Made by a program: the position numbers and the translations under genes
Source of the DNA: Rhizopus arrhizus
Taxonomy: Eukaryota > Mucoromycota > Mucoromycetes > Mucorales > Rhizopodaceae
DNA length: 64,000 nucleotides
NCBI GenBank assembly: GCA_024220505.1
Contig: JAKZZE010000022.1
Location: forward strand, 868,001-932,000
Reading direction: 5' to 3'
Notes under the pieces: generated by a model
What the model was told of the DNA's origin: nothing
What the model saw: the letters and a program-made list of their open reading frames with translations, nothing else
Database searches by the model: none
Shown: positions 48,056 through 57,836 of the stretch, one piece after another
Layout of the letters: every line of letters begins with the position of its first letter
Position numbering within the stretch: position 1 is the first letter of the stretch

Positions 48056-48257
48056 TGTCCCTGAGACCCTGCTCTCATTACAACCCCGCTATCTGGGACA
48101 ATTGAGAAAATTCCAGAGATTTCTGGACATCATCATAAAACATATAAATAGTTGTATTGTTTTGTAAAAAATAAAGAACAGCTTTCCTCACAAGTTCAAG
48201 TTTATTTTATTGTTTATTTCGACTTACTATTGGTTGGTTCTATTGTTAACAACGACA
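47968..48257 (+). repeat. 3' LTR of element E
   Basis: 290 bp, same as the 5' LTR by eye. Its first 88 bp double as the end of the gag-pol reading frame. Confidence 0.94.
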
Positions 48258-48573
48258 ATTGTTACACCATTTTTCACAGCTAAACAATCATCCGTTCACA
48301 CTTCTTTAAAAAAAAACAAAGCAATCCATCATTAGTTCAATCAATCCTTCCAAGATAAACAACAAACAACAACCCTCACCTTCTAAGATTGAAATCCCAT
48401 CGAGAAATCCAACAAATACTCCTTTAGACAGTCAGAAGAACAGCAACAACAAAAGACAAACTTCCCCTGACCCTGAACCCTCTGCCGCCACTAAACGCAC
48501 CCTCGCAGATCGTTCTCCGCCCTTCCTACCTCTTGATATTGAGCGTCACCCAACCGGCAAGCCAAAGCACAAC

Positions 48574-49704
48574 ATGGATATAGCCAATATCACCAACCCT
48601 ACCAGCATCACCACCACATTGACAAGCGAGCCAGATTTCCATTTTGGCCCTGCCACTGCCCCTACCGCATCGGCCCTCTCACTTAATGGGCCTCTTGACT
48701 TTGGTATCCTTCCCGGTATGCCTGATTGGTTCCAACCGATCATGGCCATGATTACCAGCCAAGGTCAACGCCTTGCACACCTGGAAGCTCTGACCAAAGA
48801 GAACCAGAACCTAAGAGCTGACCTTGAGGCGGCTCATCGCCGTATTAAAGAGCTAGAGGCTCTTAATGCCCCACTTACTGCTACACCTAAGACTGTAGCA
48901 GTTAACAAGCCTGCTGGATCTGAGGCCTCCAAGTGGAAGTCACCTCCCACTCCTACCTCCACTCCTGCACCTACAACTTCCTCGTTCGCCTCGGCTGCTC
49001 GTAAGGGTATGCGTACCACGCAGCCACCCAAGCCCAAGGCTACCACCCGTACCCGTAAGGCACCTTCCAAACGCCAACTTCAGGTCGCTGCCCGTACCTT
49101 TGCTCCTCCTCCTGCAAATAACGGGTTCCAATACCTTTACCTTCCTTGTCGCTTCAGGGAGTCCATCACCAATGTTCGCAAGAAGGTAGGTATGCTTGGC
49201 CTGGAGAACTGGCGTATCCTCGACGTCTACCACCCCACCACCCGCGTGGTAGCACTCCTAGTCCACAACGAATACGCTTCGACTGCCACCAATAAGCTTG
49301 ATACAGCTGGTATCAAGCTCATCAATGACTTTGATCCTCGCAATCCCACCAACCTACGCGATGTCAAATACAAAGACCTCTCAGAAAATGAGAAACAACA
49401 AAAGATGGTGCAGATCCACACCTCTCACCTCCTCACCGCCCTGGATCGTATGCGTCCTACTGTGCGCTCAGCTGTGGCTCGTGATTTCATTGCCAAGCAA
49501 TGGATCACTACTCAAGCCTTTGCTGACCATATCAAGACAGCCACCCTCACTCCTGTACAAGCTACTCCTGTTGATACCGACATGGACGAAGCACCTCAAC
49601 CTGTTCCTGCTGGTAATGGCGAACCAGACATTGAACAGTTACAGTGGGTGGAAAAATGGTTCCAATGTTTTCGTCTCGCAGCTTTAACGCTTTATAACTT
49701 TTGA
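48574..49704 (+). CDS. LINE-2 ORF1, extended by Tc1 insertion
   Basis: Original frame is 356 codons, 48574-49641, with the TGA that followed now at 51303. The insertion of element G after TTA (49641) adds 20 codons (QWVEKWFQCFRLAAL...) before a new stop at 49704. Contents: coiled coil at about 65-100 (RLAHLEALTKENQNLRADLE), a Pro/Thr-rich linker, a basic stretch (RTRKAPSKRQLQVAART), then a conserved region with INDFDPRNPTNLRD. No zinc knuckle, unlike LINE-1 ORF1. Presumed RNA-binding nucleoprotein. Related to the relic at 19200-20096. Confidence 0.75.
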   Translation: MDIANITNPTSITTTLTSEPDFHFGPATAPTASALSLNGPLDFGILPGMPDWFQPIMAMITSQGQRLAHLEALTKENQNLRADLEAAHRRIKELEALNAPLTATPKTVAVNKPAGSEASKWKSPPTPTSTPAPTTSSFASAARKGMRTTQPPKPKATTRTRKAPSKRQLQVAARTFAPPPANNGFQYLYLPCRFRESITNVRKKVGMLGLENWRILDVYHPTTRVVALLVHNEYASTATNKLDTAGIKLINDFDPRNPTNLRDVKYKDLSENEKQQKMVQIHTSHLLTALDRMRPTVRSAVARDFIAKQWITTQAFADHIKTATLTPVQATPVDTDMDEAPQPVPAGNGEPDIEQLQWVEKWFQCFRLAALTLYNF

Positions 49705-51300
49705 ACTACAAATGGTAACGACTCACAAAAACATGCATTTTGTAGCGCTTTTGCGGCTTATATTGGTGAAAAAAGTTTTTGTTTGCACTGTTACACAATC
49801 GGGAATAAATTAACATTAAGTACAAAACCAACATTGGAACCATTTTTCCACTACAGCTCTAGATAAGTTTATTTGTTATTTAATGAAATTTTCACTAGAG
49901 CTTTTTAGCTGATTATGAGTCATACCACTCCGGCTATCGCCGAAAAAGTCTCCGTGACTTATAAAATTAATTTATCCCCGGTCAAAGCTTTTTTTTCCTT
50001 TTCTTTCTCCACATATCAAAGATTTGGGGTATCACTACACATATGGTTCGCGCTCTCTCTAAAAACAAGCAAGAAAGCATCAAATCATTAGTTTTACAAA
50101 ACAAGCCATACTCAGTGATAATGGAACGTATTTCTAACTTAAAAAAATCTACTTTAAGTAGATATGCCAACAAGTTTTCTCCTGGTAGAGTAACAGCAAA
50201 CCCTGATAGAAAGGCTGTTCTAAGCGTTACCACCAAGTCTTATATACGTAAGCAGGTTGTTAATGGTACCCTCAAGACTGCGAAGGCTGTCCATAAGTAT
50301 CTAGTATGCACTAGCCACAATATTAGCTACTCAGGTACCATTAAAGTTATGAAAAGCATGAACTTCCATGCTAAGATAAAGGTAAAAAAGCCTATATTGA
50401 CTAAGGTTCAGAAAGCAAGACGACTAGCATGGGCGGAAGAGCATAAAAATTGGACAAGCGATGACTGGAGACGTATGGTATTCAGTGACGAAACAAAAGT
50501 CAACGTTTATGGTTCAGATGGTTGCAAATACTTTTGGAGTCGACCAGATGATAAACTTCAACCCCATCATCTCGACTTGACAGTTAAAGGAGGGGGCGGT
50601 AGCATTATGGTATGGGGTTGTATTACCTATGACGGGCCTGGTTATGCATGTTGGGTTAGTGAAGGCACAATGAAAGCTTCTGATTATGTCGGAATTCTTA
50701 GTACAACTCTCATGGATAGCCTTGATTACTATGATTACAATCCTCAGGACATCTATTTTCAGCAGGATAACGATCCTAAACACACATCAAAGCTAGCTAG
50801 GCAATGGTTCAAGGACAACAACTTCAAGTGTGACCATACCTTCAACTGGCCATCACAAAGTCCAGATCTAAACCCAATAGAGCACATCTGGCACCACTTT
50901 AAGCTGAAGTTAAGTGCATATGATACTAGGGCAAAAGGTGTGCATGAATTATGGGATTGTGTTGAAAAAGAATGGTCTACTTTTACAGCAGAAGACTATA
51001 GGAGATACATAGACAGTATGCCTGATCGTTGTAGAGCTGTAATTGCTGCGAAGGGCGGTCATACAAGATATTAATAAAATAAAGCATGTAGTGGAAAAAT
51101 GGTTCCAATGTTGGTTTTGTACTTAATGTTAATTTATTCCCGATTGTGTAACAGTGCAAACAAAAACTTTTTTCACCAATATAAGCCGCAAAAGCGCTAC
51201 AAAATGCATGTTTTTGTGAGTCGTTACCATTTGTAGTTCAAAAGTTATAAAGCATTAAAGCTGCGAGACGAAAACATTGGAACCATTTTTCCACCCACTG
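49642..51300 (+). mobile_element. Tc1-like element G with 213-bp inverted repeats
   Basis: 1659 bp, TA duplicated (49640-49641, 51301-51302). Inverted repeats 49642-49854 and 51088-51300 differ at one base as far as I can see. Each repeat starts CAGTGGGTGGAAAAATGG and ends with an inverted version, CATTGGAACCATTTTTCCAC, so each repeat has its own ends. Single intact transposase. Confidence 0.95.
50043..51074 (+). CDS. Transposase of element G, DD37E
   Basis: 343 aa, intact. N-terminal HTH (NKQESIKSLVLQNKPYSVIM), second DNA-binding part, then catalytic core: Asp in RMVFSDETKVNV, Asp in IYFQQDNDPKHTS, Glu in SQSPDLNPIEHIW. I count 37 residues between the second Asp and the Glu, against 34 in the Tc1 copy at 36049. 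GGGGSIMVWGCITYDGPG is the usual central glycine block. Ends GGHTRY. Likely functional. Confidence 0.94.
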   Translation: MVRALSKNKQESIKSLVLQNKPYSVIMERISNLKKSTLSRYANKFSPGRVTANPDRKAVLSVTTKSYIRKQVVNGTLKTAKAVHKYLVCTSHNISYSGTIKVMKSMNFHAKIKVKKPILTKVQKARRLAWAEEHKNWTSDDWRRMVFSDETKVNVYGSDGCKYFWSRPDDKLQPHHLDLTVKGGGGSIMVWGCITYDGPGYACWVSEGTMKASDYVGILSTTLMDSLDYYDYNPQDIYFQQDNDPKHTSKLARQWFKDNNFKCDHTFNWPSQSPDLNPIEHIWHHFKLKLSAYDTRAKGVHELWDCVEKEWSTFTAEDYRRYIDSMPDRCRAVIAAKGGHTRY

Positions 51301-51301
51301 T

Positions 51302-54300
51302 ATGAGTCAGGTAAACAACAATAATAATAACATATACCCCCCTTCCACTCCTTCAAATACAACAACAAACAAGATTACTATGTCCTTATGGAACTCCAAT
51401 GGTTGTGGTCGCCACACCATTGAAGCTGTTACTAACGCCCTCCCTCCTACAGATCTACTCTTCCTTACTGAAACGTGGCTTCTGCCACCGTTAAAGTTCC
51501 TTACAAATTGGAAGCAGTATCACACTTATGCAATACCAGTTGACAACGCTTTTCGTGGTGAAATGGGTATCAGCCTCTTAGTCCACCCGGATTGCCCTCA
51601 TCAAGTCACTCATTTTCCCTCCTCCTCTCCTTATGTCCTCTCTGTTCAAGTCTCAAACCTGCTGATTCACTGTGTATACCTGCCTCCGGCACTATCAGTT
51701 GATGAAGCAATTGCAGTACTTGACAGTTTACCCGTTCAATCTCACCCCTCACAACACAACACCATCATTTGCGGTGACTTTAATGCAAGACATCGTGACT
51801 GGTTAGGTGATCATCGAACATCAACAAGAGGAAATGCCTTACACAGCTGGGTAGTTGAAAATGGCCTCACTTGCTGGAACACTGAACTTGCTTACGGTAT
51901 TCCCACTTATAATGCTCACACGCGGTTCAGTAGTCTTACAGGTAGCCATTATCGCAGTATCATTGACCTCTTTCTTAGCACTCAAGAGCTCCACAATGCA
52001 CATCTGAGGGTCCATGACGATCTTTCTCTCGGGTCTGATCACAGTCCTCTGACTCTCTCTTGTCTTGTGCCTCCTCCACCTGCTCTACCTAACCATCCTC
52101 GACTACTCTGGAACCTAAGTAGACTATCCGAACATGATTGTACCTATGTGCAATTATTCAAGGATAAGATACGACCGTTCCTTCAGTTGCTTCAAGAATA
52201 TACCTCTGCAGATGGTGTCTACACCTCTGTACGTCCCGATCTTGATGCACTGACTCTTCAGTTCAATGAGATTACCCAGTCTAGTTTGGATCAGTCCGTT
52301 GGCCGCAAGAGCCCCAAAAGTCGTCACCATGCTTGGTTCTGGACAGCCGACCTGCAGGCCGCGTTTGACCATCGCGAGTCTTGTAGACGTGCTTGGAAAA
52401 GAGCCTCTGGTCCCAGCAAAGCAGCAAGATGGACTGACTATACTTTGGCATGCTTGCGGTACAAGTCAGAGCTTCGTCGTCGACGTCGTTTTACTTGGAA
52501 ACAGTTTTGTCACAAGTTGTCATCTGGTCCTCTTGCTGATACTAACTCTATTGTCAGTAGGATTCGGCGCAACCGAGTGATCCAACCACAATTCTCTCAT
52601 CCAGAAGGTCCTCGTGTTGCTGCCACAGTCATGGCGAGACATCTTCAACAGGTGTTCTCTGGTGCAAATCTGCCTGACACTCGATACCCTGCCCCTCCCA
52701 TTCCTGACGGTCCTCATCCCATTGATGAAGCCAGCTGTCCATTTTCGACCAGTACCGTACACCATGCTTTGTTGAAACGTCTTTCGAGACGCAAAGCCCC
52801 TGGTGTGGATCACATCCGTACTGAAATGCTGTTGCCGATAGTGGATGAGGTCGTCCCTGTCATCACCCTTCTCTTTCAACTCTGTTGGAAGTGGTCAGTT
52901 ATTCCTTCTGACTGGCGTACTGCCCAGGTAGTTCCTATCTACAAAAAAGGAGATGCCTTAGACCCAGGTAACTATCGACCTATCTCTCTTACCTCGATCA
53001 TGCGTAAGCTGCTTGAGCTCTGTCTACAAACCGAGCTTGAATCTACTGCTCCTCCTCTGGATCCTGTACAGGGCGGTTTCCGCCATCATAGAAGTGCGCT
53101 CGATCAGGCTCTGTGTCTGCATGAGTTGTGTCGTCAACACACTACCGACCACTCTGGCGAGCCTCCTGTACTTGCATTCCTAGACATCAAGTCTGCATAT
53201 GATACCGTTGACCGTGCTATCGTGTGGCGTGCCCTCGAGACGCATGTGTCTGAACCCATGCTTGGTATCTTACAATGCCTATTTGATCAGGTAAGTATTC
53301 AAGTACTACTCGGTGGTTACTCCTCTCCCTCCTTTTGGCCTCGTACCGGTGTATTACAAGGTTCAATCCTCTCTCCTTTCCTCTATTCCATATACATCAA
53401 CACTCTGCCAGCGGCTCTTCGTGATGTCCGTCTGCCCGTCTCAGCTCGGTACTACAGCTCTATGCCCCAACGTGAGTTCGGCGGCCTCTGGATCAACTGC
53501 TTACTGTATGCTGATGATGTGGTTCTCATTGCAGCTCCTGAGGTTATGCCAAAGTTGCTCATGAGAGCAGAGGATCACTCGCGCTCCCTTGGATACAGGT
53601 GGAATCCTGCCAAGTGTGTAGTGCTCAATTGCCCTAGCGACCATGGAGGACGTCGAATGAAGCTCTACGGGTCTCCCATACCCAAGGAACCTTCGTTCTC
53701 TTATCTTGGCGTTCCTTTTAGTCCACAGGGAAAGATATCTACTGACCTTCTTCTTCGTAGGAACACAGCCTCTGCAGTATCAGCCATGCGTGCGACTCTG
53801 TTGCCCATCGGTATTCGATCTCCAAGCTTCTCTCGTCTCACTGCCAGCCGTCTATACTCTACGTTCATCCGACCAAAGTTTGAATACGGTCTGTGCCTCT
53901 GCACCTTCCAGGTCAAGCAACTCGCCTTACTTGAAAAATCCCAAGACCTGTGTCTTCGTATGGCTTTCGGTGGTCATCGTACCTCATCAACCAGCGTTTA
54001 CAAGCACTTGGTCAATCTACCATCAATGAAAGAAAGATCAGTTACACTGGTATTCAAGTTCATTTTGAGAGTCCACTTCCTCCCTGAAGACACATTACTT
54101 TCGATGATACTCTCATTCGTTGACACCACTCCTATCATCACCCGTAATCGTTTTCGTTGGCCGGCCTTATTGAAGTCAAACTCTATCTGGTCCAACCCAA
54201 CGTTAACAGATGGTCACGCTTCAACAGCTGACAAGCTCACCTATCTCTCTTCTCCTGCCTCTGTTCGTCGTACTATTGTCGCTTATCGCACGCAAGTCCT

Positions 54301-54796
54301 TACAAGCATATACCGAAAGCCGAATCCACCAGTCCTTCTCTCTGCCTGTCGGCCATACCTGGGTGTAGATCCCATTCTCACTCTGCCAATGACAGTGTAT
54401 GATCGAAGTCGACTGGTTCGATGGCGCATGGGGTGGCTTCCCGGTCGCCCTACTGCCTGTCGCTGTGGTCATCCCCATGCTTCGCGCGCCCATCTGCTGA
54501 GCTGCCTTCAGGTAGCAAGGCGTTTGGGTGTTGCCTCAAACACACGACCGAATCCCTTAGATTACGTGCTGAATCAACTTCCTCATAAGCTTCCAGCTTA
54601 TCACTCTCCTGCTCTCTTCTCTCGTTGGTCTACTTGGTGGCCAACCATCTGCGAAATCATGTTTGAAGTAGAACAAATCTGCCAGCCTGACGAAGAATTC
54701 ACATCTGAAGCATCTGACATCACTGGCCAATTACTCCTTGACAAGCTCATGCCAGTTCCAACTGTGCCTCTTGCTTCTCTTATAGACCTCGAATAG
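51302..54796 (+). CDS. LINE-2 ORF2: endonuclease and reverse transcriptase
   Basis: 1164 aa, intact. The ATG at 51302 overlaps the original ORF1 stop (ATGA) and was rebuilt by the TA duplication of element G. An APE-type EEP endonuclease lies at about residues 25-255 (LWNSNGCG, FLTETWLL, CGDFNARHRDW at about 155, GSDHSPL). RT at about 490-760: WRTAQVVPIYKKGD, GNYRPISLTS, LAFLDIKSAYDTVD, GVLQGSILSPFLY, and YADD near residue 736. The C-terminal part has a Cys/His cluster CRCGHPHASRAHLLSC. No RNase H domain was recognised. It would nick target DNA and prime reverse transcription there. Confidence 0.95.
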   Translation: MSQVNNNNNNIYPPSTPSNTTTNKITMSLWNSNGCGRHTIEAVTNALPPTDLLFLTETWLLPPLKFLTNWKQYHTYAIPVDNAFRGEMGISLLVHPDCPHQVTHFPSSSPYVLSVQVSNLLIHCVYLPPALSVDEAIAVLDSLPVQSHPSQHNTIICGDFNARHRDWLGDHRTSTRGNALHSWVVENGLTCWNTELAYGIPTYNAHTRFSSLTGSHYRSIIDLFLSTQELHNAHLRVHDDLSLGSDHSPLTLSCLVPPPPALPNHPRLLWNLSRLSEHDCTYVQLFKDKIRPFLQLLQEYTSADGVYTSVRPDLDALTLQFNEITQSSLDQSVGRKSPKSRHHAWFWTADLQAAFDHRESCRRAWKRASGPSKAARWTDYTLACLRYKSELRRRRRFTWKQFCHKLSSGPLADTNSIVSRIRRNRVIQPQFSHPEGPRVAATVMARHLQQVFSGANLPDTRYPAPPIPDGPHPIDEASCPFSTSTVHHALLKRLSRRKAPGVDHIRTEMLLPIVDEVVPVITLLFQLCWKWSVIPSDWRTAQVVPIYKKGDALDPGNYRPISLTSIMRKLLELCLQTELESTAPPLDPVQGGFRHHRSALDQALCLHELCRQHTTDHSGEPPVLAFLDIKSAYDTVDRAIVWRALETHVSEPMLGILQCLFDQVSIQVLLGGYSSPSFWPRTGVLQGSILSPFLYSIYINTLPAALRDVRLPVSARYYSSMPQREFGGLWINCLLYADDVVLIAAPEVMPKLLMRAEDHSRSLGYRWNPAKCVVLNCPSDHGGRRMKLYGSPIPKEPSFSYLGVPFSPQGKISTDLLLRRNTASAVSAMRATLLPIGIRSPSFSRLTASRLYSTFIRPKFEYGLCLCTFQVKQLALLEKSQDLCLRMAFGGHRTSSTSVYKHLVNLPSMKERSVTLVFKFILRVHFLPEDTLLSMILSFVDTTPIITRNRFRWPALLKSNSIWSNPTLTDGHASTADKLTYLSSPASVRRTIVAYRTQVLTSIYRKPNPPVLLSACRPYLGVDPILTLPMTVYDRSRLVRWRMGWLPGRPTACRCGHPHASRAHLLSCLQVARRLGVASNTRPNPLDYVLNQLPHKLPAYHSPALFSRWSTWWPTICEIMFEVEQICQPDEEFTSEASDITGQLLLDKLMPVPTVPLASLIDLE

Positions 54797-54838
54797 CTTG
54801 TTCACTGTTCCTTCTCCCATATAGACTTCCACAAAAAG

Positions 54839-55064
54839 TTTAAAAAAAAAAAAAAAGATAAAAAAAAAAAAAAAAAAAAAAGAAAAAGTTAAAAAAAAAA
54901 AAAAGAAGAAAAACTATACTTAGCTCACGCCATTTGGCCTTTATTCTTAACCCCGCCCAGTTTTTGACTGCTGGCCGTACTCTACTGTATACCAACAAAA
55001 AGAAAAAAAAAAAAGAAAGAAAAATTAAAAATTACAAAAAAAGAAAAATTAAAAAAAAAAAAAA
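54839..55064. repeat. A-rich tract in LINE-2 3' region
   Basis: Several long A-runs separated by G, T or short unique pieces (54839-54914 and about 55000-55064). It begins about 42 bp after the ORF2 stop, but the LINE end shown by the duplication is 477 bp further on. Confidence 0.85.
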
Positions 55065-55541
55065 ATTGTTTATTGTATACCATTTCTTGTACACATCCCT
55101 GCCTACTAACATCTCTCCTGTAGCTTTCTGCTTTTGTTTGGTCTCTAGTGTTCTATGGTCTAGACTATATTACCTTTGAATCTGCCAGCATTGTCTTCGG
55201 TGCCCACTAGGCCCTATTTAACATCTACTTGACAATTATCAGCTCTTTGTTCTTGTAACCATCTATTGCTCCAACTACCCTCGCGCGTTCAGTCGCCTAT
55301 CCACTGCCTTATGGCCTCCCACTGCTTCTTCTACCGATATTTTCTCTCGTGTAACAAGATTCTGCCCCTGACCTGCTTTGCCTACCACCGCTTTATGCAG
55401 TCACACACTTTTTTTTTTTTTGGGATCAATCCTGTTTTTTTTATACATTCCCATATTATTCTTTTATAATATTCACTCCAAGGCGAGACATTATGCCCAT
55501 ACTGGCCCAGTCTCCATAGCCTTCTCTAATAAAAATCTTTT
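55065..55541 (+). other. Terminal 3' segment of LINE-2
   Basis: Pyrimidine-rich, no gene. It could be true 3' UTR or sequence picked up by read-through transcription past the A-tract. It ends TCTAATAAAAATCTTTT. Confidence 0.5.
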
Positions 55542-55557
55542 ACCAAGAAACCACTTT
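55542..55557. repeat. 16-bp target duplication of LINE-2, distal copy
   Basis: accaagaaaccacttt, exact copy of 43140-43155. It carries only the first 11 nt of the tRNA, so it is not a second tRNA gene. Confidence 0.93.
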
Positions 55558-55669
55558 TCTTTTGACAGTACCAGGAAATGTGAGATAATAAACTCGATTT
55601 GTGTGGCAAAATTTTTAGTTCTTTTTAAAGAAGTTCTGGATAACTAAACTAGTTCCTTTTTGGTGCAGT

Positions 55670-56129
55670 TGTTTTAATCGCAAGATTAAATAAAAAATTA
55701 AACAAAAAAACAATAGCAGCAATATAAAATTAAAATCCTTCTTTATTGCAGATTTCTTTATATTGCGAAAAGGCCTCGCTTTATGGATAAAAAGTTGGCA
55801 TCTATTTATATTCTTTGTGAGCGTAGATATAAAAGATATGGACTCGGTCACGATGTCGTGCTGAAGAACCAATGATTAAGCTAAAGCTTGTCGATGTTCT
55901 AATATATGCATCTGAAATTGAACAATAGAAATAATAACCAGTCAATTAACTTTGATCTAATTACTTTTGGGGTTGACAATTGATTAGACTCTCTAGGATG
56001 ACAGATATTGATCTTATTGTTCTAAATTTGGAAAAGTGTGGAATTGTTCAATCATAGTTTAATCTTTTGTGTATCGTTATTTATTTTAATACAACTGATA
56101 TCATATAGAAAATAACTATGTTTACAACA
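55670..56129 (-). repeat. 3' LTR of element B
   Basis: Minus strand TGTTGTAAACATAG ... GATTAAAACA, 460 bp, next to the gcagt duplication. Confidence 0.94.
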
Positions 56130-56280
56130 TTATCCTCCCCCAGACTTGACAATAGTCAGGTCGGCATTCATGCAGATACTAAATTTTATTTTCTTATTGG
56201 TTAATTTATGTATCTTGATGCTCAGCAAGTTTATGAAGTCAGCGGCCGCTCTGCTACATGAACTTTTTTTTTTTTTTTTT

Positions 56281-57795
56281 TTAGTTTCTATTGTTTCTTA
56301 TTCTTTTACTTTTTCTAAGGACTGTGCTATCTTGTACCATGTCCTTTCTTTTATAATTCTTGTTTTCTTCAGTCACATTAGGTCTAGCAGAAGTCTTTTT
56401 AGTGTAGTCTATTTCGTTAGCTATCATCTTTTGCTTTCTTGCTTGCTCTAATTCCTTCAACTTTTTTCTCTTAAGCCAATATTTATCAATGGGTACTGTG
56501 CTGGAGAAGGATGATGCTTTTTCCCACGTATTCTCTCTTTCACCATAACCAGCCCATTTTACAAGGTACTCTCTTTGTCCTGGACCGCCTCTGTGATCTC
56601 TAATATCCTCAACATCATAGTATTCATCTTCTATAGCTGTTTCGTCAATAGAGACTATTTTAAGTTCTGATGGGACATATTCACGATGTAACAGTTCATT
56701 TTGCTCATCTTTTAAGACATAGGAACCACCTTGAGTTTTTCGAACGACAATGTAAGGCCCTTCATAAAGAGGTGACAACTTACTAGTCCGTCCTGGTAAT
56801 CTAACCATAACTGCAGTATCCTTCGGAAGATCTATGATCATATTTTTGTCATTGAACCTCTTGTTTGCTTCCTCTATGATCTTCTGTGTTCTTTCACGAA
56901 TGGCAGGAAACACTATCTGGTACATGCGATCAGTTCTCTCAATTAGCTCTTGTTCTGTAACAGGTCTATTAGGAATCTTATCAGCTATACTCTGATCACT
57001 GTAATCCTCAAAGCTATTAAGTCTTCGAGCAAACATCAAGGAAAATGGAGCACTCTTTGAACGGTGTCTTATTTTATAATTCGACGCTAGTTGGACAATT
57101 GGCAATACATCGTCCCAATCATTGCTGTTAGAATTAACCATTTTTCTTATAGTGTTTAATGTCGTCTTTACAGCGCTCTCGCTCACGCCATTACCTCGAC
57201 TGTGAAAGGCTGTACTGTATCTGCGATCTATTCCTAGGTGCTTGGATAATGAGTGCATGAGGCTATTTTTAAACTCTCTGCCGTTATCACTTTGAATAAT
57301 TTTAGGTATGCCATAGTCACCAAAGATTTTTATTAATTCTTTTGCTACAGTGTCACTTTGTTTATTTTTTAATGGACGCAGTATGATGTACCTGGTACAT
57401 ACATCTATCATCACAAGGACATAGACATTTTCATTTGCCGTGACAGGTAAAGGTCCTAAAAGATCAATTCCAATATGGTCAAATGGTAGATATGCAAGAA
57501 TGTTTTTTAAAGGATGATAACCTTTCTTGCTTACATTGTGTCTCTGGCATTCAATACATGATTTGATTGTCTCAGTAGCATCTTTATAAATATTATTCCA
57601 ATGAAGTCCTTGGGAATGTAACTGCTCCACAATACTCGTACTACCGAAGTGTCCGAAGGTATGAGCATCTTCAAGTAGACGTGCTCTCTTCTCAGGTGGA
57701 GGAGTCATATAGTCAGTTGTGGGATTATTAGCAAACTTTTTATTTTTTATTTTTACAGCTAGCACATTTAGTTTCTTGTCCTGACTATAGATCAA
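56281..57795 (-). CDS. Element B integrase and chromodomain
   Basis: 504 codons from an ATG at 57795, but probably part of pol shifted out of frame by a microsatellite. Integrase zinc finger (HTFGHFG ... CIECQRH), core DLLGP, SDNGREF and GNGVSES in the place of the usual N.-.E motif. A GPY/F-like module (LYEGPYIVVRK) follows. The chromodomain is REYLVKWAGYGERENTWEKA near the C-terminus, then a Lys-rich tail ending RKSKRIRNNRN. The N-terminal boundary is artificial. Homologous to the corresponding part of element A. Confidence 0.88.
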   Translation of the reverse strand: MIYSQDKKLNVLAVKIKNKKFANNPTTDYMTPPPEKRARLLEDAHTFGHFGSTSIVEQLHSQGLHWNNIYKDATETIKSCIECQRHNVSKKGYHPLKNILAYLPFDHIGIDLLGPLPVTANENVYVLVMIDVCTRYIILRPLKNKQSDTVAKELIKIFGDYGIPKIIQSDNGREFKNSLMHSLSKHLGIDRRYSTAFHSRGNGVSESAVKTTLNTIRKMVNSNSNDWDDVLPIVQLASNYKIRHRSKSAPFSLMFARRLNSFEDYSDQSIADKIPNRPVTEQELIERTDRMYQIVFPAIRERTQKIIEEANKRFNDKNMIIDLPKDTAVMVRLPGRTSKLSPLYEGPYIVVRKTQGGSYVLKDEQNELLHREYVPSELKIVSIDETAIEDEYYDVEDIRDHRGGPGQREYLVKWAGYGERENTWEKASSFSSTVPIDKYWLKRKKLKELEQARKQKMIANEIDYTKKTSARPNVTEENKNYKRKDMVQDSTVLRKSKRIRNNRN

Positions 57796-57836
57796 GTTGT
57801 GTCTCTTTGCTGTAGAGTTTGTCTGTCTTTTAACTT

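Larger units (their letters stand above)
43162..48257 (+). mobile_element. Element E: Ty3/gypsy retrotransposon, intact
   Basis: 5096 bp with 290-bp LTRs (43162-43451, 47968-48257) that look identical, a 4-bp duplication attg (43158-43161, 48258-48261), a primer site and a polypurine tract TTGGGGGGGAGTGA. One uninterrupted gag-pol frame. It lies 6 bp into LINE-2 and 11 bp upstream of tRNA-Val, in a Ty3-like position. Probably recent and competent. Confidence 0.94.
43156..55541 (+). mobile_element. LINE-2: tRNA-flanking non-LTR retrotransposon
   Basis: Starts CGATTG (then element E) ATTGTTACACC, 5 bp beyond the tRNA-Val 5' end, and ends ...TCTAATAAAAATCTTT just before the second duplication copy. 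Without its two insertions (E and G) it is about 5.6 kb. It has ORF1 (356 aa) and ORF2 (endonuclease plus RT, 1164 aa) in an ATGA overlap. The duplication at both ends shows it is not 5' truncated at this site. An A-rich tract lies inside the 3' region rather than at the end. Confidence 0.88.

Noticed and set aside
55542..55557. A second tRNA-Val near 55.5 kb
   Set aside because: Only the first 11 nt of the tRNA are present; it is the distal copy of the LINE-2 target duplication.
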